Part shown: in pieces, positions 8,990-16,577 of the stretch
Numbering within the stretch: the first letter of the stretch is position 1
Layout: every line of letters begins with the position of its first letter
Source of the DNA: CBDFFW01 sp965246945
GTDB lineage: Bacteria; Pseudomonadota; Alphaproteobacteria; UBA11073
Assembly: GCA_965246945.1 (NCBI GenBank)
Contig: CBDFFW010000001.1
Location: 682,001-746,000 of the forward strand
Direction of reading: 5' to 3'
Length of the DNA stretch: 64,000 nucleotides
Translations under genes and position numbers: made by a program
The notes under the pieces: generated by a model
What the model was told of the DNA's origin: nothing
What the model saw: the letters and a program-made list of their open reading frames with translations, nothing else
Databases searched by the model: none

Positions 8990-10236
8990 ATGAGCCATGT
9001 AATTGCAATTATCGGTGGTGGGCCAGCCGGCTTAATGGCGGCGGAGCAATTAGCAAAGGCCGGTTTAAGTGTCACGGTTTACGACCATAAACCATCACTC
9101 GCGCGTAAATTTTTAATGGCGGGTCGTGGCGGGCTGAATTTAACGCATAGCGAGCCGTTGGAAAATTTTATGCAGCGTTATGGCACTGCCGCCGATTTTT
9201 TAAAACCGATTATCGATGCATTTCCGCCTAGCGTTTTGCGCGAATGGTGTGAAGGATTAGGGCAAGCAACCTTCGTTGGCAGCAGCGGGCGGGTATTTCC
9301 CAAAGCAATGAAAGCATCGCCATTACTGCGGGCCTGGCTTACACGGCTGGAAAATTTGGGTGTGAAGTTTGTGCTGCGGCAACGCTGGTTGGGTTGGGAT
9401 GATGCGGGTGATTTGCTTTTTGAAAATGCGGTAGGTGGACAGGAAAAAGTAAGAGTGGCCGCTGCAGTATTGGCATTGGGCGGTGCATCCTGGCCGCAGC
9501 TGGGCTCAGACGGGTCTTGGGTTAATATTCTACAGCAACAAGGCGTGGCAATTACGCCGTTGCAGCCTGCCAATTGCGGCTTTGTGGTTAACTGGTCAGA
9601 TATTTTCAAGCAGCGCTTTGCGGGCCAGCCGTTAAAACCGGTCACGCTGGCCTTTAATGGTGTAACCCGCCAGGGCGAATTGATGATCAGCGAAAAAGGG
9701 ATTGAAGGTGGGTTGATCTATGCGTTTTCTGCTGCAATCCGTGAAGCAATTAATTGGCAAGGGCGGGCCGAGATTGTTTTGGATCTTAAACCCAACTTAG
9801 TTGTTGAACAACTCATGTACAAAAACTGCAACAACCACGCGCTGCCGCAAATTCTTTTTCAAATTATTTGAAAAAATATATTGGTTTATCGCCAGTAGCG
9901 ATTGGTTTGCTTAATGAACAACCCAATCGGCAAGCCATTGCCAGTTATACGCCGATACGATTGGCGCAATTGATTAAAGCAATACCCATTACGCTAACAG
10001 CGCCTTTTGCGCTTGACCGCGCTATTTCAACAGCTGGCGGCATTGCGTTAACTGCAATCGATCCGCATTTGATGTTGCGCGCCAAACCAAGTGTATTTGT
10101 GGCCGGCGAAATGCTGGATTGGGAAGCGCCAACAGGTGGTTATCTGCTCCAAGCCTGTTTTGCCATCGCAGTGGCTGCCGCCCAAGGTGTGCAGCATTAT
10201 CTGGCATTGCATCACACAGCGAACCAGCTAAATTAA
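8990..10236 (+). pseudogene. HI0933/BaiN-like FAD flavoprotein, split by a frameshift
   Basis: NAD(P)/FAD-dependent oxidoreductase of the HI0933/TIGR03862-like group. The dinucleotide motif IIGGGPAGLMAAEQLA is at the N-terminus, followed by GRGGLNLTHSE and later GGASWPQLGSDG. The first frame stops with TGA at 9869-9871 after 293 residues. The frame one nucleotide back continues from about 9868 with KKYIGLSPVAIGLLNEQ and ends with FVAGEMLDWEAPTGGYLLQACFA written across two fragments, which is the expected C-terminal FAD-binding segment. Together the pieces give about 415 residues, the family length. One missing base around 9862-9870, in a T/A-rich stretch, explains the break. It could be a real inactivation or a sequencing error. 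A separate TTG start at 9868 is formally possible but would not yield a sensible protein. A peroxiredoxin gene follows 17 nt downstream. Confidence 0.8.
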
Positions 10237-10253
10237 TGCAAACGGAGATAATG

Positions 10254-10730
10254 ATGTTAAAAAATGGCGACAAAGCACCCGCATTTAATTTGCGGGATAC
10301 CACTGGCACCGCTGTTAATTCGGCGCAATTTGGCAAGCCAATTGTATTAATTTTCACACGCGGGAAATTTTGCCCGACGACTAATCGTTTCCTAACTGCG
10401 TGGCAAGATTTTTATGGCCGGATCAAAGATTTAGATATGGAATTATTGGCGATCAGCGCGGATAGCTCGGAAATTGCTGTAGAATTAAAAGCACAACTTG
10501 GTTTAACCTTTCCGTTATTGGCAGATATGGATGTCGCAGTAGCCAAACAATACGGCGTATATACCGTGGCACGCGGTAACGGTGAATTTGCTGAACCGGC
10601 TTTGATAATTATCGATAAAGATGGTGACGTGGCATATTCGATTATTTCATCTGGTCCGAAAGGTCTGCCGGAACCAGGCGCGATTGCGCCTATCCTTATT
10701 TATATGCATATGCATGGCGGGAAATATTAG
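10254..10730 (+). CDS. Peroxiredoxin-like AhpC/TSA family protein
   Basis: Thioredoxin-fold peroxidase-like protein, 158 residues, probably cytosolic, since no signal peptide is seen. The start at 10254 is chosen for a GGAG six nucleotides upstream; an in-frame ATG at 10251 is the close alternative. The fold is recognisable from GDKAPAFNLRDTTG, IVLIFTRGKFCPTTNRFL, LLAISADS, FPLLADMDVAVAKQYGVY and PALIIIDKDG. The peroxidatic cysteine is the one in KFCPTT. Relatives with an RGxWCPYC motif have a second cysteine that is Thr here, and the PxxxTxxC signature of classical peroxiredoxins is absent, so a one-cysteine mechanism is likely. The gene closely follows the flavoprotein and may share its transcript. 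Confidence 0.78.
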   Translation: MLKNGDKAPAFNLRDTTGTAVNSAQFGKPIVLIFTRGKFCPTTNRFLTAWQDFYGRIKDLDMELLAISADSSEIAVELKAQLGLTFPLLADMDVAVAKQYGVYTVARGNGEFAEPALIIIDKDGDVAYSIISSGPKGLPEPGAIAPILIYMHMHGGKY

Positions 10731-10766
10731 GCAAGCAGTGGCGGCGCTGATATAACCGCCCATACC

Positions 10767-12002
10767 ATGGCACCCGCGCAGCGTAATAATTTTTTGATCA
10801 TTTTGATTTTAGGAGCACTGAGCACGGTTACGCCTTTTTCAATTGATATGTATCTACCCGCTTTTGCGCAAATTGGGGCTGATTTTGGGGTGCCCATCGC
10901 ACGCATTTCGCTGTCGGTTTCCAGCTATTTTATTGGCTTGGCCTTTGGCCAAATTTTTTATGGGCCATTGCTGGACCGCTTCGGCCGCAAAAACCCGTTA
11001 TATATTGGGCTTGGTATTTTTATGGTGGCATCAATCGGGTGCATCTTTTCTAAAAATATCGAAACATTGATTGTCTTTCGTTTTTTGCAGGCAATTGGCG
11101 GCTGTTCGGCGCAGGTAGCTTCGATGACAATGGTGCGGGATTTCTTTCCCGTGAATGAAAGCGCGAAAGTCTTTTCATTGCTGATGCTTATTCTGGGCGT
11201 GTCACCCCTTTTGGCACCCACGATTGGCGGATTTATTGCCGTGACCCTGGGCTGGCATGCTGTATTTATTATTCTGGATATTATCGTTTGCATTATTTTG
11301 GCTTTAAGTTTTTTTTATCTGCCCGCTGGCCATGCCCTAGACCCCACAGTTTCGCTGCGGCCAAAACCGATTTTAGCAACCTTTGGCAAAATCCTAAAAA
11401 CGCCGCAGTTTTACACCTATGCCCTGGCGGGCGCATTTTCATTCGCTGGATTATTCGTTTATGTGGCGGGTTCACCCATTATTTTTATGGATGGCTTTCA
11501 TGTCAGCCCACAGTTATATAGCGGTATTTTTGCCATGCTGGCGGTCGGTTTTATTGGTGGCAGCCAATTGAATTTATGGCTGACTAAAAAATTTCGAAAT
11601 GACCAGGTGTTTCGCACGGCGCTGATTTGCCAGGTTATTGTGGCGCTCGTTTTCTTAATCGGCACACTGAATAACTGGTATGGGTTGGTGTCAACCATTG
11701 GTTTGTGGTTTTTAATTTTGTCCTGCACAGGTTTAACTTATCCCAATGCGGCCGCATTGGCGCTAGCACCCTTCGGTGAAAATGCCGGCAGTGCTTCAGC
11801 GTTGATTGGTTTTCTGCAAATGGGCACTGGGGCTTTGGCTTCGATCGGTGTTGGCTTATTTGAAGCGCATAGCAGTGTTCCGGCCATCAGTGTTTTGGCG
11901 GCGACCACTTTGGTTAGTTTGGCAATATTTTTATGGGGCAAACGCAATTTAATTGCCGCCATTTCGGTGGGCGAGCCCGAATTATTTGCGGATCTCCATT
12001 AA
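10767..12002 (+). CDS. Bcr/CflA family MFS drug exporter
   Basis: Inner-membrane proton antiporter of the major facilitator superfamily, 411 residues with about twelve hydrophobic segments. The N-terminus has FSIDMYLPAFAQIGADFGV, and the loop between helices 2 and 3 carries GPLLDRFGRKNPLYIGLGIF, both diagnostic of the Bcr/CflA subfamily (bicyclomycin, chloramphenicol and similar exporters). SCTGLTYPNAAALALAPFG followed by AGSASALIGFLQM in helix 10-11 is also typical. It lies 36 nt after the peroxiredoxin stop on the same strand. Its 3' end overlaps the convergent queF stop by 4 bp. Substrate cannot be deduced. Confidence 0.9.
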   Translation: MAPAQRNNFLIILILGALSTVTPFSIDMYLPAFAQIGADFGVPIARISLSVSSYFIGLAFGQIFYGPLLDRFGRKNPLYIGLGIFMVASIGCIFSKNIETLIVFRFLQAIGGCSAQVASMTMVRDFFPVNESAKVFSLLMLILGVSPLLAPTIGGFIAVTLGWHAVFIILDIIVCIILALSFFYLPAGHALDPTVSLRPKPILATFGKILKTPQFYTYALAGAFSFAGLFVYVAGSPIIFMDGFHVSPQLYSGIFAMLAVGFIGGSQLNLWLTKKFRNDQVFRTALICQVIVALVFLIGTLNNWYGLVSTIGLWFLILSCTGLTYPNAAALALAPFGENAGSASALIGFLQMGTGALASIGVGLFEAHSSVPAISVLAATTLVSLAIFLWGKRNLIAAISVGEPELFADLH

Positions 12003-12460
12003 CCGCGGCCACGGTAAGGTGGCACACCCTGTTCGGGGATCCACACGCCTTTCGGCGCTTCGCCCGTTTGATAAAAGACATCAATCGGAATGCCGCCGCG
12101 GGGATACCAATAACCGCCGATGCGCAGCCATAATGGTTCGGTTATCGCAATCACGCGCTTGGCGATTTGCACCGTGCAATCCTCGTGAAACGCGCCGTGA
12201 TTGCGAAACGCGCCGAGGAAGAGTTTCAGCGATTTACTTTCCACCAGCCAATTTTGCGGCACATAATCAATCATCAAATACGCAAAATCCGGCGCACCGG
12301 TGATAGGACACATGCTGGTGAATTCCGGCACCGTGAAGCGTACGCAATAGGGCATATCTGGCTGCGGGTTCGGCACGCGTTCGAGTACAGCTTCTTCGGG
12401 TGCAGGGGGCAAAGCGGTGCTGCTGCCAAGCTGGGTAAGGTTATCATATATCGTGTTCAT
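11999..12460 (-). CDS. queF: NADPH-dependent preQ0 reductase QueF
   Basis: Reduces 7-cyano-7-deazaguanine (preQ0) to preQ1 in queuosine synthesis. 153 residues, the short unimodular (type I) form. The nucleophilic cysteine is Cys51 in TSMCPITGAPDFA, the QueF signature ESKSLKLF is at 74-81, and FHED at 91-94 supplies His/Glu of the active site. A strong AAGGA ribosome-binding site precedes the ATG. It is the last gene of the queC-queD-queE-glycosylase-queF run, 13 nt after the glycosylase stop, so it should fall under the riboswitch upstream of queC. Confidence 0.95.
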   Translation of the reverse strand: MNTIYDNLTQLGSSTALPPAPEEAVLERVPNPQPDMPYCVRFTVPEFTSMCPITGAPDFAYLMIDYVPQNWLVESKSLKLFLGAFRNHGAFHEDCTVQIAKRVIAITEPLWLRIGGYWYPRGGIPIDVFYQTGEAPKGVWIPEQGVPPYRGRG

Positions 12461-12473
12461 TTGTTTTTTTCCT

Positions 12474-12974
12474 TTATTGCCTGACCGTGAGAATTTTACG
12501 CCATTGTTCTAACTTATCAGCAAATTTGGCTGAGGCATGGGCGGGGCTGGTAGAAGGCAGGCGGGTGAATTGCATGGCGCGGGGCAGGTTTTGAGCGGCA
12601 AATTTCTGGAAAGATTGTTCAGCTTTCGTGCCATTGAAAAAGATATGGTTTATCTGCGGATGCCTTTGCAAAAACGTCACAAAATCATTCGCGATTTCCT
12701 GGCTGATGGCGGAATCAAGGCTGCCTGGGCGAACACATTCTTGCAGCACATCCCACACGGCGATGTGGTTGGCTTTTAAAATTTCCAATCTTTTTGCATA
12801 GGGCAAGTCGCGGCCGGCACCAATCAGCTCACCCATTATTTTCCAAAATGCATTTTGCGGATGGGCGTAATATTCATTGGTCTGCAAACTTTTTTCGCCT
12901 GGCATGCTGCCAAGGATGAGAATATGCGCGGAAGGATCGGCAATAGGCGGAAAACTGGTAATAAATGTCATCAT
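12474..12974 (-). CDS. Hypoxanthine-DNA glycosylase, uracil-DNA glycosylase superfamily
   Basis: Probable DNA base-excision enzyme removing deaminated adenine (hypoxanthine), 166 residues. Motif 1, GSMPGEKSLQTNEYYAHPQN, followed by AFW, is characteristic of the HDG family (family 6) of the UDG superfamily, and the C-terminal LPSTSPAHA corresponds to the second motif. The start at 12974 overlaps the queE stop as ATGA; an ATG three nucleotides further in is the alternative. The gene is locked between queE and queF with tight spacing, so it is co-transcribed with queuosine genes. No role for this enzyme in that pathway is known to me. Confidence 0.82.
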   Translation of the reverse strand: MMTFITSFPPIADPSAHILILGSMPGEKSLQTNEYYAHPQNAFWKIMGELIGAGRDLPYAKRLEILKANHIAVWDVLQECVRPGSLDSAISQEIANDFVTFLQRHPQINHIFFNGTKAEQSFQKFAAQNLPRAMQFTRLPSTSPAHASAKFADKLEQWRKILTVRQ

Positions 12975-13834
12975 ACCCCGCGCAAATTGCCCCACAGCAA
13001 TACGTGTAATTGCGGCAGCACGGTGGCGTTGAACCAGCGATCGGCAATTACTTTATTCACCAGCCAGCGCATGCGGGCCATGATGCCAATTAAATCAATT
13101 TCACTGTCAGCTTTATCTGGCGGGGGCGGGGTGTGATTGCCAGGTTGCAGGTAAACCGGTAATTGCGGATAGCGCGCCGCGGCATCCTTGGCATATTGGT
13201 AATCGATATCATCCATGACGACAATTTTCAGCGCGATTTGCGGTTTAATACTATCTACTAACCCTCCCCCTGCGGGAGGGTCGAAGTGCGACAAGCACTT
13301 TGGGGTGGGGGCAAATGGCAGATGTGTTTCCCCCACCCCGAAACGCGATGCGTTTCGACCCTCCCGCAAGGGGAGGGTTAGCCGGTTTGAGCAAGCGGCT
13401 TGTAAACATATGTCGAATGCGGCCCAATCAGTAATCATGCCACTGGATGGCGGTTTGGGCGAGAGCGTTAACACGTCTAAATCGGCGAACCAGTCTTTGG
13501 CAATGGAGCCTTGTGTTTCTAATGCGAAGCGGTAGCCGTGTGGCTTGCCGAGGGCGATGAGTTCGCCGAGCGGTTGGATGGCTGGATTGCCGCCGGATAA
13601 TGAAACCATCACCGAAACATTCCCGGATAATTCCTGCACCTTGGCAAAAATATTAGCGGCAGTCATGGGCCGCCAACTGTGCCGGAACTCGCTATCCACG
13701 GCATGTAAAGTATCGCACCAGCTGCACCGGTAATCGCAGCCGCCGGTGCGGACAAAGACGGTGGGCTGGCCGATCAATGCACCTTCCCCCTGAATGGTGG
13801 GCCCGAATATTTCGCTGATGCGGATGGTGCTCAC
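12971..13834 (-). CDS. queE: 7-carboxy-7-deazaguanine synthase QueE with repeat-encoded insertion
   Basis: Radical-SAM enzyme converting 6-carboxytetrahydropterin to 7-carboxy-7-deazaguanine. IFGPTIQGEGALIGQPTVFV precedes the cluster motif CDYRCSWC (Cys33, Cys37, Cys40). LSGGNPAIQ and LETQGS are the expected SAM-binding elements. At 287 residues it is longer than usual (roughly 210-245). The excess is residues about 151-194, encoded entirely by a family C palindrome (13258-13381) read in frame with no stop. After it the normal sequence resumes with IKPQIALKIVVMDDIDYQYA. The start overlaps the queD stop by 4 bp. Whether the insertion forms a tolerated surface loop is inference. Confidence 0.93.
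   Translation of the reverse strand: MSTIRISEIFGPTIQGEGALIGQPTVFVRTGGCDYRCSWCDTLHAVDSEFRHSWRPMTAANIFAKVQELSGNVSVMVSLSGGNPAIQPLGELIALGKPHGYRFALETQGSIAKDWFADLDVLTLSPKPPSSGMITDWAAFDICLQAACSNRLTLPLREGRNASRFGVGETHLPFAPTPKCLSHFDPPAGGGLVDSIKPQIALKIVVMDDIDYQYAKDAAARYPQLPVYLQPGNHTPPPPDKADSEIDLIGIMARMRWLVNKVIADRWFNATVLPQLHVLLWGNLRGV
13258..13381. repeat. Palindromic element, family C, copy 1 (inside queE)
   Basis: Compound inverted repeat of 124 bp. The outer arms are CTAACCCTCCCCCTGCGGG and its near complement ending GGGGAGGGTTAG, with inner arms GGGGTGGGGG and CCCCCACCCC and two small GC hairpins. It is translated as part of QueE. A related but not identical element lies at 38867-39030 between genes. 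Confidence 0.9.
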
Positions 13835-14187
13835 GCTTTATATTCCGCCCAGGTGTTGATGTTTTCGCTGACACGGACGGCGCTGGTTTCCGGCCAGGTG
13901 GCTTTGCACCAATCATAAAAATGCTTGGCCAGATGTTCGGCGGTGGTGAAATCATCGCCCACCACATCATTTAAATGCCGGTGATCGAATGTGGCGGCGA
14001 TATAATCACGCAAGGCATCCAGTTCTGCGTAATCACGGACAAAGCCCACCTCATCCAACGTGGCAGATTCCAAAATCACTTCCACGGTGTAATTATGGCC
14101 ATGTAGCCGTGAACATTTATGCGTGGGCGGCAATTTCGGCATTTGATGTGAAGCCGAAAATGGAAATTTTTTGGCAATTCTATACAT
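13831..14187 (-). CDS. queD: 6-carboxytetrahydropterin synthase QueD
   Basis: Converts dihydroneopterin triphosphate to 6-carboxytetrahydropterin, an early step of queuosine synthesis. 118 residues from ATG at 14187. Zinc ligands are His14, His29 and His31 (FSASHQM, LHGHNY). The catalytic cysteine is Cys25 in HKCSRLHGH, and DHRHLND at 68-74 contributes the catalytic Asp/His pair. The start lies 8 nt inside the end of queC and the stop overlaps queE by 4 bp, so translation is tightly coupled. An upstream in-frame extension would overlap queC by 180 bp and is not credible. Confidence 0.94.
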   Translation of the reverse strand: MYRIAKKFPFSASHQMPKLPPTHKCSRLHGHNYTVEVILESATLDEVGFVRDYAELDALRDYIAATFDHRHLNDVVGDDFTTAEHLAKHFYDWCKATWPETSAVRVSENINTWAEYKA

Positions 14188-14887
14188 GGTTTTTCTCTTT
14201 ATTTTGGATGGCTTGGTGCCAAAAGTTCTTATCGGCGTATTCAGTTGGATCTTGCACACCGGCCAAAGCAAATGCTTCGCGCCGTTCCACGCAAGTGCCG
14301 CAGCGCCCGCAATGAATTTCGCCGCCTTTGTAACAAGACCAAGTTGCGGTGAATGGCACATTAAGCTGTGAACCGGCTGTTACAATCTGCGCTTTAGTAA
14401 GATTTAAAAAAGGGGTGTGCAGTTGAATACTGTTAAAACCAGCCAGGGCCGCATTTTGCATGGCGGCAAAGGCGTTGATAAATGCCGGCCGGCAATCCGG
14501 ATAAATGAAATGATCACCGCCATGGACGGCAGTGGCCACTATATTCAAATTTTGGGCAGCGGCCATGCCATAAGCAATGGTGAGCATAATCGCATTGCGG
14601 TTGGGCACCACCGTGGCTTTCATCGTTTCTTCGGCATAATGACCATCTGGCACGGCGACATGATCGGTCAGGGATGAGCCGGTGAGTTGGGCACCCACGG
14701 CAGTGATATCGATAACTGTATGCGGCACCTTTAAATTGGCCGCGCATTGGGCAGCAAAATCCAATTCCTTTTTATGGCGTTGACCATAATTAAAAGATAC
14801 CAGTGCGGTCAATGGCCCTTGCACGGCAGTTTGATAGGCCAGGGTGACGGAGTCCAACCCGCCTGAACAGACTACTAGTGTTTTCAA
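14180..14887 (-). CDS. queC: 7-cyano-7-deazaguanine synthase QueC (TTG start)
   Basis: ATP-dependent enzyme making preQ0 from 7-carboxy-7-deazaguanine and ammonia; 235 residues. The PP-loop SGGLDS is at residues 8-13, and four cysteines in SCYKGGEIHCGRCGTC near residues 183-200 form the zinc site. The start is TTG at 14885-14887, fixed by the family N-terminus (KTLVVCSGGLDS) and by AAGGA seven nucleotides upstream. That ribosome-binding site is the 3' strand of a preQ1-I riboswitch. It is the first gene of the que operon. Confidence 0.95.
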   Translation of the reverse strand: MKTLVVCSGGLDSVTLAYQTAVQGPLTALVSFNYGQRHKKELDFAAQCAANLKVPHTVIDITAVGAQLTGSSLTDHVAVPDGHYAEETMKATVVPNRNAIMLTIAYGMAAAQNLNIVATAVHGGDHFIYPDCRPAFINAFAAMQNAALAGFNSIQLHTPFLNLTKAQIVTAGSQLNVPFTATWSCYKGGEIHCGRCGTCVERREAFALAGVQDPTEYADKNFWHQAIQNKEKNHV

Positions 14888-14894
14888 TTTATCG

Positions 14895-14927
14895 TCCTTG
14901 TTTTTACCGGGTAGGCTGCGACCGGTG
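14895..14927 (-). promoter_or_regulatory. preQ1-I riboswitch controlling queC translation
   Basis: Read on the minus strand, ACCGG (14926-14922), the loop TCGCAGCCTAC and CCGGT form a five-pair stem-loop. It is followed by AAAAACAAGGA, whose AAGGA (14899-14895) is the queC ribosome-binding site. This closely matches the preQ1-I class as in Thermoanaerobacter tengcongensis: UCGCAG loop core, A-rich tail, and loop CC available to pair with the tail GG in a pseudoknot. Ligand binding would sequester the ribosome-binding site and switch off the operon. The identification is by eye from the consensus as I remember it. Confidence 0.85.
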
Positions 14928-15066
14928 CTTGCGCAAATGCGTTAATTGCAGGCAATTAACCTATTAAATATCTGCAAAACTGGCTGCTTATGGCAAGAAA
15001 AATACATTTAAGCGTGTCATTTCATGGATAAAAAATTAAGTTAATTATGGCTGGAAGAGGGAATAG

Positions 15067-16575
15067 ATGACTGCAATTGATGCACTTAGACAACGGATGG
15101 CGGATGTGGTGGGTTTGGGCGCGGTCAGTGCGGTGCTGGATTGGGATCATCAAACCTATATGCCGCCAGGCGGGGTGCTGCAGCGTTCGATGCAGTTGGC
15201 TCTGATCGACCGGCTCAAGCACGACATGCATATTTCTGCAGAAACCGAGCGTTTGTTGGCGGCTGCCGAGCGTGAAGCCAAAGATTTAGACCAAGATTCC
15301 GATGATGCCGCTTATTTGCGGGTCGCGCGGCGGGAGTTTAACAAAAAGGCGAAACTGCCAACTGCCTTGGTGGCAGCCATTTCGCAAACGGCGACCATGG
15401 CGCATGCTGCCTGGGCAGAAGCGCGGGCAGCCAGTGATTACAGCCGCTTTGCGCCGTCTTTGCAAAAAACGCTCGATCTGCAACGGCAGGTGGCGGATTT
15501 ATTGGGCTACCAATCCGAACGCTATGATGCGTTGCTGGATCAATATGAACCCGGGATGACCACTGCGGAGGTGCGGACCTTATTCGCCGCATTAAAACCG
15601 GAATTGGTGGCATTGGTAAAAGCCATTGGCCAGGCTGGTTTTGATAAAGTGGATGCCACATTGCTGACCCGTGATTTTGATGAGGAACAGCAGCGTATTT
15701 TTGCGGAAAATATTATTCGGCAGTTTGGGTTTGATTTTGCGCGCGGGCGGCAAGATCGCGCGGCGCATCCTTTCTGCACCAATTTCTCGCGCGATGATGT
15801 GCGGATTACCACGCGGTATGACCGCCATTTTCTACCCATGGCGTTGTTCGGCACTTTTCATGAAACCGGCCATGCGCTTTATGAAATGAATATCGCGGAA
15901 AAATATGATGGCAATCTTTTAGGGGGCGCGGCTTCCCTGGGTATTCATGAAAGCCAATCACGCTTATGGGAAAATTTGGTGGGTCGTTCGCGGCCATTTT
16001 GGCAGGCTAATTACCGCAAGTTGCAAACACAGTTTGCGGTGCTGGCCGATGTAACGCTCGAACAGTTTTACCGCGCCATTAATCGGGTTGAGCCATCCCT
16101 CATCCGCGTGGAAGCGGATGAGGTAACGTATAATCTGCATATTATGCTGCGCTTTGAAATGGAGGTTGATTTGCTCGAAGAACGGATCAGCGTGGCTGAC
16201 GCGCCGGAAGCGTGGAATGCGCGCTGGCGCGAATATTTAGGAATCACACCGCCGGATGCTGCGCAGGGCATTTTGCAAGATGTGCACTGGTCATTCGGCG
16301 GCTTTGGTTATTTTCCCACCTATACCATCGGCAATATTCTGTCAGTCCAGTTATGGGAAGCGGCTGATAAGCAACTAGCAGGACAACTGCCGGCCATGAT
16401 TGGGAAAGGTGAATTTACACCGCTGCGCGCTTGGCTCACCGAACATGTGCATCAATGGGGCGCTAGATATACGCCATCAGAATTGGTGGAGCGGGCAACC
16501 GGCCAACCGCTAAATTCAACGCCATATTTACGTTATTTGCAAACCAAGTTTGACGAGCTTTACGGGTTAAAATAA
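15067..16575 (+). CDS. M32 family carboxypeptidase (Taq type)
   Basis: Cytosolic zinc metallocarboxypeptidase, 502 residues, the normal size. The active site HEXXH is HETGH (His265, Glu266, His269). The family signature HESQSRLWEN follows about 30 residues later and provides the third ligand. VEADEVTYNLHI and PTYTIGNILSVQLW are also M32 hallmarks. Likely role is peptide turnover with broad C-terminal specificity. It stands alone, divergent from the que operon across about 180 bp; GGAAGAGGGAATAG lies just before the ATG. Its stop is 2 bp from the convergent kinase gene. Confidence 0.95.
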   Translation: MTAIDALRQRMADVVGLGAVSAVLDWDHQTYMPPGGVLQRSMQLALIDRLKHDMHISAETERLLAAAEREAKDLDQDSDDAAYLRVARREFNKKAKLPTALVAAISQTATMAHAAWAEARAASDYSRFAPSLQKTLDLQRQVADLLGYQSERYDALLDQYEPGMTTAEVRTLFAALKPELVALVKAIGQAGFDKVDATLLTRDFDEEQQRIFAENIIRQFGFDFARGRQDRAAHPFCTNFSRDDVRITTRYDRHFLPMALFGTFHETGHALYEMNIAEKYDGNLLGGAASLGIHESQSRLWENLVGRSRPFWQANYRKLQTQFAVLADVTLEQFYRAINRVEPSLIRVEADEVTYNLHIMLRFEMEVDLLEERISVADAPEAWNARWREYLGITPPDAAQGILQDVHWSFGGFGYFPTYTIGNILSVQLWEAADKQLAGQLPAMIGKGEFTPLRAWLTEHVHQWGARYTPSELVERATGQPLNSTPYLRYLQTKFDELYGLK

Positions 16576-16577
16576 GA

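Noticed and set aside
9855..9890. Programmed -1 frameshift in the flavoprotein gene
   Set aside because: The only slippery-looking run (AAAAAA) lies after the stop codon of the first frame, and no stimulatory structure is seen; a base deletion is simpler.
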